Shown: piece by piece, positions 45,268 to 55,280 of the stretch
How positions within the stretch are numbered: position 1 is the first letter of the stretch
Layout: every line of letters starts with the position of its first letter
Assembly (NCBI GenBank): GCA_022822665.1
Contig: JAJEAR010000036.1
Location: 22,016 to 86,015, forward strand
Length of the DNA: 64,000 nucleotides
Direction: 5' to 3'
From: Alphaproteobacteria bacterium
GTDB taxonomy: Bacteria; Pseudomonadota; Alphaproteobacteria; Thalassobaculales; Thalassobaculaceae
Notes under the pieces: generated by a model
Database searches by the model: none
Told to the model about the DNA's origin: nothing
Seen by the model: the letters and a program-made list of their open reading frames with translations, nothing else
Program-made: the position numbers and the translations under genes

Positions 45268-46972
45268 CCTGCTTGTCCGGACACCGCCGGGGCTTCTGCT
45301 GATCGTGCTCGGCACCGTGGTCGCCATCTTCCCCGGCCGTCCCGCGCGGGCTGTCGGCATCGCCGTGCCGCTGGCGCTGCTGGGGCTCGTGATCGCCTCC
45401 GACCCGGTCTCGCACCAGCAGGCGAGGCTGCTCGGCCACACCGTGAGCCTCTATCACCTTGATGCGATCAGCCGTCCGTTTGCCGTGATCCTGCTGTTCG
45501 CGACCGCGCTCGCGGGCCTGTACGCGATGAGCACCGGGGCCGGTCTGAAGGAAAGGGTCGCCTTCCCGCTGCTCGCCGGCGCCGCGGTCTCCGCCGTGAC
45601 CGCGGGCGACCTGGTCACCCTGTTCGTGTTCCTGCAGACGGGAGTTGCGGCGTCGGTGTTCCTGGTCTGGGCCCGGGGGACCGAGCGGGCCCGGGCGGCC
45701 GGCATGCGCTACCTGGTGTTCCTGGTGCTTGCCGGGGTGCTCATGCTCGAGGGTCTTGCATCCAACGTCCTCGCCACCGGTTCCGGGCAACCGGGCAGCC
45801 TCGGCGCGGGCGGGCCAGGCACCCTGCTGGTCGGGCTGGCGCTGCTTGCCTACTGCGGGGCCCCGCTGCTGCACAGCTGGATGACCGACGCCTGTCCCGA
45901 AGCCACGACGGGCGGACTGGTGATCCTGCCGGTCTTCGTCACCCTGGTCGCGGTGCAGGCGCTGTTGCGGCATGGCACGGGAAACGAGTACCTGCTCGCC
46001 ATCGGCGCCGTCATGGCCGTCTACCCGTTGCTGTTCAGCGTGTTCGAACACGACCTGCGCCGGATCCTGATGTACGGCCTCATCACCCAGGTCGGATTCA
46101 TGCTGGCGGGAATCGGGACCGGATCGGATGCGGCGGTCAACGCGGTGGTGCTGCACGCCGTCACCTATCCGCTGGCCATGATGATCCTGCTGATGGGAAC
46201 CGGTGCGATCCTGCTGCGGACCGGGTCGTCGAGCGCAGCCGAGATCGGTTTCCTGTGGCCGGCAATGCCGGTGACCGCCGCGCTCACGGTGATCGGAGCC
46301 GCATCACTCGCTGCCGTCCCGCTGTTCGCCGGCTTCGTCTCCCAGTCCTGGATCATCGACGCCGTTCGATCGGGCACCGGCCAGGAGTGGACCAGCGTCC
46401 TCCTGGTATCGGGAGCAGCCCTCACGGTTCCGGCCATCGCCTTCAGGGTCCCCTGGCTCGCGTTCCGGGCCGATGCTCCCGAAGCGAGGGTCCCGGAGGC
46501 TCCGCCCACCATGCTGGCGGCCATGGCCGCTGCCGCGATCGCCTGCACGACGATCGGAATTGCGCCTGGCATGCTGCACTCCCTGCTGCCGTATCCGCCC
46601 GAAGCCGATCCCCTCGACCTGGACGGCGTGCTGCACCAGCTGCTCCTGATCAGTGCCGCCATGCTCGTCTTCGTCCTGTTCCTGCGCAGGTTCCTCGCAA
46701 CCCCGCGCGAACCGGTCGCGGTCTTCGGCGTGGACTGGATCTGGCGCCGGGGCCTGTCGGGCATGGCGCTTCGCCTCGGCCGCTCGATCGAGCGTGTCCG
46801 GGTCGCGATCGTTGCCGGGCTCATGGACCTGGCGGGTTTCGTCATCGGCGACAGCCGCCGCCATTTCGGCTCCCTCGGCGCGTTCGGCCGCACCATCGGC
46901 ATCGGCAACGGCGTGGCCTGGATCGTCGTCCTGTTGCTGCTGGCGCTGGTTGCGAGCTATGCGACGGCCTGA
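45251..46972 (+). CDS. Degenerate third antiporter-like subunit lacking ion-path residues
   Basis: This 573-residue protein of the NuoN/NuoL/MrpD fold can be lined up with the other two copies through GDLVTLFVFLQ, PLLHSWM, HDLRRILMYGLITQVGF and LHAVTYPLAM. At the key sites it has Q129 for Glu, Y201 for Lys, L232 for Lys, R270 for Lys, Y306 for His and M310 for Lys. It also has a longer C-terminus with an extra helix. It is probably structural or regulatory and not an ion pump. It ends the operon; the ATG at 45251 lies within the small membrane gene. Confidence 0.85.
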   Translation: MTAIADLLVRTPPGLLLIVLGTVVAIFPGRPARAVGIAVPLALLGLVIASDPVSHQQARLLGHTVSLYHLDAISRPFAVILLFATALAGLYAMSTGAGLKERVAFPLLAGAAVSAVTAGDLVTLFVFLQTGVAASVFLVWARGTERARAAGMRYLVFLVLAGVLMLEGLASNVLATGSGQPGSLGAGGPGTLLVGLALLAYCGAPLLHSWMTDACPEATTGGLVILPVFVTLVAVQALLRHGTGNEYLLAIGAVMAVYPLLFSVFEHDLRRILMYGLITQVGFMLAGIGTGSDAAVNAVVLHAVTYPLAMMILLMGTGAILLRTGSSSAAEIGFLWPAMPVTAALTVIGAASLAAVPLFAGFVSQSWIIDAVRSGTGQEWTSVLLVSGAALTVPAIAFRVPWLAFRADAPEARVPEAPPTMLAAMAAAAIACTTIGIAPGMLHSLLPYPPEADPLDLDGVLHQLLLISAAMLVFVLFLRRFLATPREPVAVFGVDWIWRRGLSGMALRLGRSIERVRVAIVAGLMDLAGFVIGDSRRHFGSLGAFGRTIGIGNGVAWIVVLLLLALVASYATA

Positions 46973-47104
46973 TGGTCGATCCTGCGCGGGCGTTATCCGG
47001 CGGCCCTCGCCGCAGGGCACCGGTAGTCCCGGGAGGCTGGACTGTGCTAGACAGTCAACGGGCGCCGGGACCGCGGGGGACATGGTGACGGGAGCACGCT
47101 GTCC

Positions 47105-47704
47105 ATGAAGATGACGGGCGAATACACCATCGCCGCGCCACGGCGCGCAGTCTGGAACGCGCTCAACGATCCGGACGTGCTCAGGCAGTGCATTCCGGGA
47201 TGCCAGTCGGTCGAGCAGACCGCGGAGACCGAGTACTCGGCGACGGTGATGGCGAAGGTGGGCCCGGTCAAGGCGAAGTTCTCGGGCCAGGTCACCCTGT
47301 CCAACATCGACGCGCCGAACGGGTACCGGATCTCCGGGGAGGGATCGGGCGGCGTCGCCGGGTTCGCCAGGGGCGGTGCCGATGTCACGCTCCAGGACGC
47401 CCCGGATGGAACCACGCTCAGCTACGCTGTCGACGCCCAGGTCGGCGGCAAGCTGGCTCAGATCGGATCACGACTGATTGATTCCACGGCCAAGAAGATG
47501 GCCGGGGACTTCTTTCGCACCTTCGGCGAGGTGGTTGAGGGCGCGGTGGAGGACGAAGCCGAATACTCAGCATCAACGGGAGAGGATGCCATGGCGGGGG
47601 ACAAGCAGGTCGAGGAGAATGTCTATCCCGGTACCCACTGGCTGGTCTGGGTCACGGCCGGTCTGGCGCTGGTCGCGCTCGTCGCATTCGTGTCCAATTT
47701 CTGA
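47105..47704 (+). CDS. CoxG-like SRPBCC protein with membrane anchor
   Basis: This 199-residue protein has an N-terminal CoxG domain ([49 protein letters not shown]), a linker and a C-terminal membrane helix ([18 protein letters not shown]). CoxG recruits CO dehydrogenase to the membrane and binds quinones in known systems, but no coxMSL genes are in the window. Its position before formaldehyde dehydrogenase and amine oxidase suggests it serves another redox enzyme. Confidence 0.85.
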   Translation: MKMTGEYTIAAPRRAVWNALNDPDVLRQCIPGCQSVEQTAETEYSATVMAKVGPVKAKFSGQVTLSNIDAPNGYRISGEGSGGVAGFARGGADVTLQDAPDGTTLSYAVDAQVGGKLAQIGSRLIDSTAKKMAGDFFRTFGEVVEGAVEDEAEYSASTGEDAMAGDKQVEENVYPGTHWLVWVTAGLALVALVAFVSNF

Positions 47705-47760
47705 CCGATTTCCGACCGGCCGCGCAGCAGCGCGCCGTTTGCCTTGCGGGAGGGAAGTTC

Positions 47761-48870
<1,110 letters not shown>

Positions 48871-48902
48871 CCGCCCGTTCCACCGATCCGGGAGACCACG
48901 GA

Positions 48903-50750
48903 ATGCACCCGCTTCATCCACTGTCCGAGCAGGAAATGCGCCGGGCAATCGCCATCGTGCGTGAGCACCCGGAGCTGCCACGGGACATGATGTTCGAGAC
49001 CGTGGAGCTCGAGGAGCCGGCAAAGGAGGAGGTGCGCAGCCACAGGCCGGGAGATCCGGTACGCCGTAGGGCACGCCTCGTGGTCTTCCCCGCGGAGACA
49101 ATCGGTGCATGGCACGTGGTGGCCGGGCTCGACGAGGGCGAGGTGCTCTCGGTCACCCACCATCCGGCGGCGCGACCGATGATCCAGCCGGAACAGCTTG
49201 CCGGGATCGAGGACCTGGTGCGCGCCGATCCCGCCTTCATCGAGGCCTGCGGCAAGCGCGGCATCACGGACATGAACCGGGTGATGTGCGATCCCTGGTC
49301 CGCGGGCCGGTTCGGGCACGGGGACGAGGAGAACCGCACCGTCTGCCATATCTTCTGCTGGGTCAGGCCGGAAGAAGGCGAGAACTTCTACGCCCACCCG
49401 CTCGAGGGGCTCAACGCCGTCGTCGACATCCGCAGGCTCGAGGTGCTCCAGGTCGACGACCACGGCGTCATTCCCGTGCCGGGTGGCAGCCACGAGTATT
49501 CATCGGGCTCCCATGAGCCGCGCGGCGACCTGCGGGCGATCGACATCGTCCAGCCCGACGGTGTCAGCTTCGAACTCGATGGTCACCGGATTTCCTGGCA
49601 CGAGTGGGAGCTGGTGATCGGGTTCAACGGCCGCGAGGCGGTGACCCTGCACGACATCCGGTACGGCGGCCGCCCGGTGGTCTACCGTGCCTCGATCGCG
49701 GAGATGGTGGTCCCCTACGGCTCGCCCGACCGGGCGCACTACCGCAAGAACGTGTTCGATGTCGGGGAGTACGGCGCGGGCAAGCTCGCCAACTCGCTCA
49801 GGCTCGGCTGCGACTGCCTGGGCGCGATCCGCTACCTCGACGCCTGGGTTACCGACATCCACGGCGAGCTCATCAGGATCGACAATGCGATCTGCATCCA
49901 CGAGGAGGACGCCGGCATCCTGTGGAAGCACCGCGACCAGCGCAGCGGGCAGGTCGAGGTTCGCCGGGCGCGGCGCCTGGTGATTTCGAGCATCATCACG
50001 GTCGGAAACTACGACTACGGCTACTACTGGTACCTGCATCTCGACGGCTCGATCGAGTTCGAGATGAAGGCGACCGGCATCATCAACACCGTCGCCTGCG
50101 TGCCGGGCGAGCCGGCGCGCCATGGCCGGGAAGTCGCGCCGGGCGTGGTCGGCCAGATTCACCAGCACCTGTTCTGCGCGCGGCTTGACATGGCGGTCGA
50201 CGGCGATGCGAACACGGCCATCGAGTGCAACACCCAGGTGGAACCTCCCGAGCACAACCCGTGGGGCAACGCCTATTTCGAGGAGGAGACGGTCCTCGAG
50301 AGCGAGACGGGGGCGGCGAGACGGGCGAACCCCGCCACCCAGCGCTACTGGAAGGTGGTGAACACCAACCGGAAGAACGTGGTCGGCAGGCCAACCGGCT
50401 ACCGGCTCGAGCCGACCAGCTGTGTCACCCCGTTCGTGCTTCCGGGATCGCCGTCAGGCACGCGTTCGGCCTTCACCCGCAACCATCTGTGGGTCACGGC
50501 GCACGACCGGAGCGAACGCTATCCGGCGGGAGAGTTCGTCAACCAGTCCGATGGCAGTGACGGGGTTGCAACCTGGATCGAACAGGACCGGCCGCTGGTC
50601 AACGCCGACCTGGTGCTCTGGCACGTGTTCGGCCTGCATCACCAGCCGAGGACCGAGGATTTCCCGGTGCAGCCCTGCGCGCCCTGCGGCTTCAGGCTGA
50701 TGCCGTCGGGGTTCTTCGATCGAAATCCCTGTCTCGACCTGCCGGGCTGA
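48903..50750 (+). CDS. Copper-containing primary-amine oxidase
   Basis: This 615-residue enzyme oxidises primary amines to aldehyde, ammonia and H2O2. The TPQ cofactor tyrosine lies in the NYDY motif (ITVGNYDYGYYW). The copper histidines are in QIHQHLF and GLHHQPRTEDFPV, and the catalytic Asp is in FDVGEYGAG. No signal peptide is seen, so it is probably cytosolic. The ATG at 48903 has GGGAG upstream; the longer frame overlaps frmA. It lies 32 bases after frmA. Confidence 0.93.
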   Translation: MHPLHPLSEQEMRRAIAIVREHPELPRDMMFETVELEEPAKEEVRSHRPGDPVRRRARLVVFPAETIGAWHVVAGLDEGEVLSVTHHPAARPMIQPEQLAGIEDLVRADPAFIEACGKRGITDMNRVMCDPWSAGRFGHGDEENRTVCHIFCWVRPEEGENFYAHPLEGLNAVVDIRRLEVLQVDDHGVIPVPGGSHEYSSGSHEPRGDLRAIDIVQPDGVSFELDGHRISWHEWELVIGFNGREAVTLHDIRYGGRPVVYRASIAEMVVPYGSPDRAHYRKNVFDVGEYGAGKLANSLRLGCDCLGAIRYLDAWVTDIHGELIRIDNAICIHEEDAGILWKHRDQRSGQVEVRRARRLVISSIITVGNYDYGYYWYLHLDGSIEFEMKATGIINTVACVPGEPARHGREVAPGVVGQIHQHLFCARLDMAVDGDANTAIECNTQVEPPEHNPWGNAYFEEETVLESETGAARRANPATQRYWKVVNTNRKNVVGRPTGYRLEPTSCVTPFVLPGSPSGTRSAFTRNHLWVTAHDRSERYPAGEFVNQSDGSDGVATWIEQDRPLVNADLVLWHVFGLHHQPRTEDFPVQPCAPCGFRLMPSGFFDRNPCLDLPG

Positions 50751-50755
50751 GCCTT

Positions 50756-51553
50756 CTACTCGGCCGCCATCGCTCTCCAGGCGCCTTCCGACCGCTCGGC
50801 GGCACGCTCCCGCACGGCGCGGCCGAACGCTTCCAGGATGGCCCGGTTCAGCGGCTGGTTCTCGGCATCAATCTCGACGTGCCACTGCACGCCGATGGCG
50901 AACGAACGGGCCGACCTCACCCGGACCGCCTCGACGGTTCCGTCATCGGCCAGCGCCTCGATCTCGAGGCCCGGGGCCAGTCGATCGATCCCCTGGCCGT
51001 GCAGGGAGTTGACCATCGCCTCCCCTTCCCCGAGCAGCGAGGCCAGAACACCGCCTTCACTGAGCGTGATGTGCTGGTGCGGTCCGACCGAGACCTCGAT
51101 CGGCAGCTCGCGATTGCGCCGGTGGTCGTCGCGGTCCGGAACCTCGTGGAGACGCTGGTGCAGGGTCCCTCCCAGCGCGACGTTGATCTCCTGGATGCCG
51201 CGGCAGGTTCCAAGCAGCGGGACGCCGAGCGCGATCGCGCGGCGCACGAGCGCAACGGCGAGGCTGTCCCGGCCCGGGTCACGCACGTCCTCACCCGGCG
51301 CGCAGTCCTGGCCGTAGAGGTGCGGCTCCATGTTGGAGACACCGCCGGTCAGCATGATCCCGTCAACGATCCCGAATAGCCGGTCAGGGTCGATCATCTC
51401 GCCCAGCGCCGGGACCAGAAGCGGCATCGCGCCGGCAAGCCCGAGCACCGTGGTGGCATTGCGCTCGCCCGTGGTGTGTTGGCGGTGAACGCCATCGATC
51501 CTGAGATTGCAGATGATGCCGACCGCAGGAACGGCATGCGATACGCGTGTCAT
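50756..51553 (-). CDS. puuD: Gamma-glutamyl-GABA hydrolase-like class I glutamine amidotransferase
   Basis: This 265-residue peptidase C26/PuuD-type enzyme has the nucleophile elbow LLGTCRGIQEINVALGG (Cys), with catalytic His and Glu in GVQWHVEIDAENQP. PuuD splits gamma-glutamyl-GABA in putrescine breakdown. It converges with the amine oxidase gene and lies downstream of the hydroxyacid dehydrogenase on the same strand (27-base gap). This fits polyamine use, though other gamma-glutamyl amides are possible. Confidence 0.87.
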   Translation of the reverse strand: MTRVSHAVPAVGIICNLRIDGVHRQHTTGERNATTVLGLAGAMPLLVPALGEMIDPDRLFGIVDGIMLTGGVSNMEPHLYGQDCAPGEDVRDPGRDSLAVALVRRAIALGVPLLGTCRGIQEINVALGGTLHQRLHEVPDRDDHRRNRELPIEVSVGPHQHITLSEGGVLASLLGEGEAMVNSLHGQGIDRLAPGLEIEALADDGTVEAVRVRSARSFAIGVQWHVEIDAENQPLNRAILEAFGRAVRERAAERSEGAWRAMAAE

Positions 51554-51580
51554 CGAGTGACTCCGGAAGCCCGCTGGAGA

Positions 51581-52522
51581 TCAGAATGCCCGGTAGAGGA
51601 ACGACTCGCCGCGAGCGAAGCGTGCGAGGTTCTCGAGCCACATCTCGGCGACACGCACCGCGTAGAGCGGTGACGAGGAACCGATGTGCGGCGTGATGAA
51701 CAGGTTGGGAATATCCCACAGGTCGTCGTCGGCCGGCCAGGGCTCGACCGGCAGGACGTCAAGGAAGGCGCCGGCAATCTGACCGGTTGCAAGTGCGTCG
51801 CGCATGGCGTCGAGATCAACCAGCGCGCCGCGTCCGACATTGACCAGTGTTGCGGTCGGTTTCATGCGGGCAAAGGCACCGGCGTCGATCATGCCCGTGC
51901 TCTCGTCACTGATCGGGATCGCGAGCACCACGTAGTCGGCCTGCGGAAGGAACTCGTCGAGATCCGCCGGCGTCCCCTGCCGGTCGACCCCGGCCACCGC
52001 CCCGCTCGACCGCCTGATCCCGAGGACACGCATGCCGAAGGCCTTCGCGTAGCCGGCAACCCTGCTGCCGATGGCCCCGAGCCCGACGACAAGCACGGTC
52101 CCGGCGCTCATGGCCTGGAGTTCGAACTTCTTCCACTCGTGCGCCCGCTGCTGTCCGTGGAGCCGGTCGAGCCGCTTGGCGCCCCACATGACGCCGGTGA
52201 ACGCGAGTTCCGCGACCTCGGGCGCGTTGGCCCCGGGGCTGTGGGTAACCGGCACCCTCTTCTCCCGCATCACGTCGTAGAAGTACCCGTCGATGCCGGC
52301 GTCCTCGGTATGTGCCCAGCGCGGCGCGGGGTCCATTGAACAGACGGCATTGACCCATTCCGTGCGATAGGCCTCGCCGGCGTAGACGATCAGGTCCGAT
52401 CCCTCGGGTGACCCCGACCAGTTCCCCGACCCGTCAATGGTCGCCCATTCGATACCCGGCACGATCGCCTCGGCCCTTTCGGCGACCTGCTGGTAGAAGT
52501 CATGCCCCGTCGTGACCTTCAT
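51581..52522 (-). CDS. D-2-hydroxyacid dehydrogenase family protein
   Basis: This 313-residue enzyme of the GyaR/SerA fold has the NAD loop VLVVGLGAIGSRVAGYAKAF, the catalytic Arg region LVNVGRGALVDLDAM, a Glu (VLPVEPWP) and His (TPHIGSSSP). It reduces a 2-keto acid such as glyoxylate or hydroxypyruvate. The ATG at 52522 follows GGGAGA. With puuD it forms a two-gene minus-strand unit. Confidence 0.88.
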   Translation of the reverse strand: MKVTTGHDFYQQVAERAEAIVPGIEWATIDGSGNWSGSPEGSDLIVYAGEAYRTEWVNAVCSMDPAPRWAHTEDAGIDGYFYDVMREKRVPVTHSPGANAPEVAELAFTGVMWGAKRLDRLHGQQRAHEWKKFELQAMSAGTVLVVGLGAIGSRVAGYAKAFGMRVLGIRRSSGAVAGVDRQGTPADLDEFLPQADYVVLAIPISDESTGMIDAGAFARMKPTATLVNVGRGALVDLDAMRDALATGQIAGAFLDVLPVEPWPADDDLWDIPNLFITPHIGSSSPLYAVRVAEMWLENLARFARGESFLYRAF

Positions 52523-53139
52523 TGCTCTCCCCGTGCCCGCCATGCGACCGTGATGCGCTCGGCCCCCGTGGTTCTAGCCCAGGCCCGCGCGCAAACATAG
52601 TCTGTACGGAGCCGCCTCTCAAGGCCCGCTTGTGGATCCACCCGGCAAACCACGCCAGATGTTGTGCGCACGCGTCGCCCCTGACCGACCGCGGCGACAG
52701 GAAACGAGGCCCGGGTACTCCGGCCAGGTTCCACCGGCCCGGCGGACTGAACCACGCCATCCCGCTGCCGGTGTCCAGACCGGTCACCAGGGTCTGCCGG
52801 ACCTGAGCCGGGGTCCTGCCCGGGTTCTCGCGGCAGCCCCGGATCGGGGTCAGGGGCAGGTCCCGGCGGTTGAGCGCTGCCTCCACCGGCTGCGGCGGCA
52901 TCGCGGGCAGGGATGGACCCCTGAACAGGCCCGGTATCCATGGGCAGGCTGCGACAGCTGTCCACGCGCACGCCGGAAATGTTCGGGAACTACGCAAGGG
53001 TCGCGGCGTCGCTGGTAACGGGGCTGCCCGGCTTGGTCGCGATTGCCATCCATGCGGTTACATTCTGCCTGCCGGTTCGGGGGCATGGTGGTGGCTCGCG
53101 CGGCGAGGGTGACATCGCACCGCGGGCCGGCAGCGCAGC
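52523..53139. other. Gene-free stretch
   Basis: About 620 bases lie between the hydroxyacid dehydrogenase and the broken toxin gene. The ORFs here are Arg/Pro/Gly-rich, lack domains and have no ribosome sites, so I do not call them. It is the left flank of the accessory region. Confidence 0.45.
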
Positions 53140-53642
53140 TTACGCGTCCAGCAGGCCGGCGATCCCCGAGATCCGCAGGGCCGGCATCAGCGGCTCACGC
53201 CCTGAGAACGGACGGAAGCCAAATCGTTCGCAAAAGGCCCTCGCGCGCTCGTCGATGCCTGCACGATGATGGCGCGGGCGCCAACCGTGCCGGCGGCGGC
53301 GAGCGAGCGCCCCGCCGCGTCCACCAGGAGGTCCGAGCCGAGGCGCCGGCCCCGGTAGGCCTCGTCCACCGCGAGTTGTCCCGGAAGGATGACCGGGATC
53401 GGGTCGGGCATGTTCCGGCCGACCCGGGACGACACCCGGCCCCGTTTCACCGAGCTGGCGGCAAGGCTGTAGTATCCGGCCACGCGGTCGCCGTCGCAGG
53501 CGACATAGGTGCGCACGCAGCCCCTGGCCTCGTTCAGCCTTGCCTTGCCCCTGAGCCAGGCGTCGAGGGTGGGGACGCCCGAGAAGAACTGCGAGATGTC
53601 GTGGCGGGTGGCGAGCGGCTCCGGCGGGTCTACCGGTCCCAC
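53140..53642 (-). pseudogene. tacT: GNAT toxin (TacT-like), frameshifted
   Basis: The frame from the GTG at 53642 encodes a Gcn5-type acetyltransferase (HDISQFFSGVPTLDAWL, LPGQLAVDEAYRGRRLGSDLL) like TacT, which acetylates aminoacyl-tRNA. After about codon 129 (near 53256) it shifts out of frame and stops early (53187). The next frame continues exactly with the family ending (IDERARAFCERFGFRPF, then PALRISGIAGLLDA) to a stop at 53140-53142. One missing base explains it. As written, the toxin lacks its conserved last third and should be inactive. It overlaps the antitoxin gene by 13 bases. Confidence 0.8.
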
Positions 53643-53887
53643 TGGGGCCGGCGCGCGTAACGCGCCCTCACGGCCGGGTCGATTTCCACCGGCGCGTCGA
53701 GCGCGGCGACGAAGTCATCCCAGGCCTCATCGTCGAGGGCGATGACGGGACGCTCGTTGAGGACCTCGATGGCCGCCGCCTCGCTCGACCGGAGCACGAA
53801 CTCGGTCCGGCTGACGCCCCGGATCGCAGCCGCGCGGTCGATGACGGCCAGGCGTTCGCTCGATGTACGGATATTCACCTGGGGCAT
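53630..53887 (-). CDS. tacA: TacA-like DUF1778 antitoxin
   Basis: This 85-residue ribbon-helix-helix antitoxin opens MPQVNIRTSSERLAVIDRAA, followed by GVSRTEFVLRSSEAAAIEVL; the C-terminal tail that wraps the toxin (DEAWDDFVAALDAP) is intact. The ATG at 53887 has AAGGAGG at good spacing; the longer frame upstream is not coding-like. It normally represses its own operon with TacT. The antitoxin is intact while the toxin is broken, as expected of a decaying pair. Confidence 0.88.
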   Translation of the reverse strand: MPQVNIRTSSERLAVIDRAAAIRGVSRTEFVLRSSEAAAIEVLNERPVIALDDEAWDDFVAALDAPVEIDPAVRARYARRPQWDR

Positions 53888-54086
53888 GCCGGCCTCCTTC
53901 CGCCAGGCTGCGCCGGAGTGCTCATCGGCTTCAGGACATGGCATTTGTGTAGAGAGGTAGCAAGCCGGCATCGCGGATATTGGGGTGGGGCGCTCCCGTA
54001 TCCCGGGGTCGGGTGCGAAACCGCGGGAGCACTTGCCTGTGCGTGCTGACAGCCAGAGCACTGGAGCACGGGGTCGGTTCCCCAGA

Positions 54087-55115
54087 CTAGGCGCCGCCCA
54101 TCTGCGCCTGCGCGGGTTCGCTGCGACGGGGGCCGGCGCCCCGGGCGAAGCGGGCGTCATTGTAAACCTTGACCGTTGTGGGAGCGTAGAGCGCCGGGTG
54201 CCGGGCATCCACGCAGGTGTCGATGCAGGCGATCGGCGCGTCGTAGTTCGGCCGCGTGAAATAGCCGATGGAAAGTCTGCGGGAGCGGGAGCGGGCCTCG
54301 GCCTCCGGCACGGCCACCCGGTGCGGCGTCGAGACCCAGCGGTCGTTGGTCCAGCGCATCAGCAGGTCGCCGATATTGACGACGAAGGTATTGTCGATAG
54401 CCGGCGCGTCTATCCAGTCGCTGTCGCGCGGGCGCACCTGCAGGCCGCCGGCCGCCGCCTCGTTGCGCAGGATCGTCATCATGCCGAGGTCGGTGTGGAC
54501 GCCGCAGCGCAGCTGGCCGGGTTCGAGTTCGCGGTCCGGCGCGGGATAGTGCAGCAGGCGGAGCTGGCTCGCATGCCGGTCGAGCTTGTCCAGAAACCAG
54601 TCCGCCGGAAGCCCGAGCGCCAGCGCGAAATACCGGGAGAGCCGGTTGGAAAGCGCTTCGAGCGCCAGGAAATACGCCTTCATCGCGGGTTCGAGGCCCG
54701 GCGACCGGGCGGGCCAGAGATTGGGCGCGAAGTTCGGGTAGGAAAGCTCGTGCGAATGGTAGTGGTCGTCCGGGCGGCCGAACGGCCCGATGGTGAACAC
54801 CTCCTTGTAGTCGGGCGGCGTGTCACCGCCATGCATCCGGGCGAGCGTTTCCTCGCCATAGGGGATGTAGCCGCGGTTCTGGTCATGCTGCGGCCGGCGA
54901 ACCGTCATCTTCGATTCGAGCGGCAGATCGAAGAAGGCCTGCGCCGATTCGTAGAGCGCCTGCTGGGTTTCTTCGGGCACGCCGTGATTGCCGACCACGA
55001 CGAAACCGATCTCGCGGCAAATGCCGTCCAGCTCGCGCGCGGCGGCGGCGACCGTCGCGGGGTTCCCGCTCTCGAAGCGTTGCAGGTCCAGTACGGGGAT
55101 CGTGCGCGTAACCAT
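54087..55115 (-). CDS. 2-oxoglutarate/Fe(II) oxygenase, isopenicillin N synthase family (copy 1)
   Basis: This 342-residue non-haem iron oxygenase has iron ligands in GVHTDLGMMTIL (His, Asp) and STPHRVAVP (His), and the Arg-x-Ser 2OG/substrate anchor in RSRRLSIGYF. The N-terminal DIOX_N domain reads PVLDLQRFE, then GFVVVGNHGVP. Of two adjacent ATGs, 55115 is better spaced from GGAGG. It resembles copy 2 at 60106 throughout (for example GYF-x-x-PNYDA). The substrate is unknown; most family members oxidise small molecules and do not make beta-lactams. Confidence 0.88.
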   Translation of the reverse strand: MVTRTIPVLDLQRFESGNPATVAAAARELDGICREIGFVVVGNHGVPEETQQALYESAQAFFDLPLESKMTVRRPQHDQNRGYIPYGEETLARMHGGDTPPDYKEVFTIGPFGRPDDHYHSHELSYPNFAPNLWPARSPGLEPAMKAYFLALEALSNRLSRYFALALGLPADWFLDKLDRHASQLRLLHYPAPDRELEPGQLRCGVHTDLGMMTILRNEAAAGGLQVRPRDSDWIDAPAIDNTFVVNIGDLLMRWTNDRWVSTPHRVAVPEAEARSRSRRLSIGYFTRPNYDAPIACIDTCVDARHPALYAPTTVKVYNDARFARGAGPRRSEPAQAQMGGA

Positions 55116-55280
55116 CATGCCTCCCTTGCCGGCCGATGGGGCCGCCCGGCACGGCAATCATGCCACGGAGCGCCCGCAATGTCTTGCGCCGGTGCGGTTT
55201 CCGGGACCGGGCGGCATCGTGTTGTCCGGCACCGCGCCCGCGACTAAAGTGGCGCGGATCGCGGCCTTGCGGATACTGCC

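Noticed and set aside
47105..47704. CoxG as part of a CO dehydrogenase operon
   Set aside because: No large, medium or small CO dehydrogenase subunit lies in the window; the neighbours are alcohol dehydrogenase and amine oxidase.
52500..52997. 165-codon minus-strand ORF
   Set aside because: Its composition is rich in Arg, Pro and Gly, there is no ribosome site, and it overlaps the supported start of the hydroxyacid dehydrogenase.
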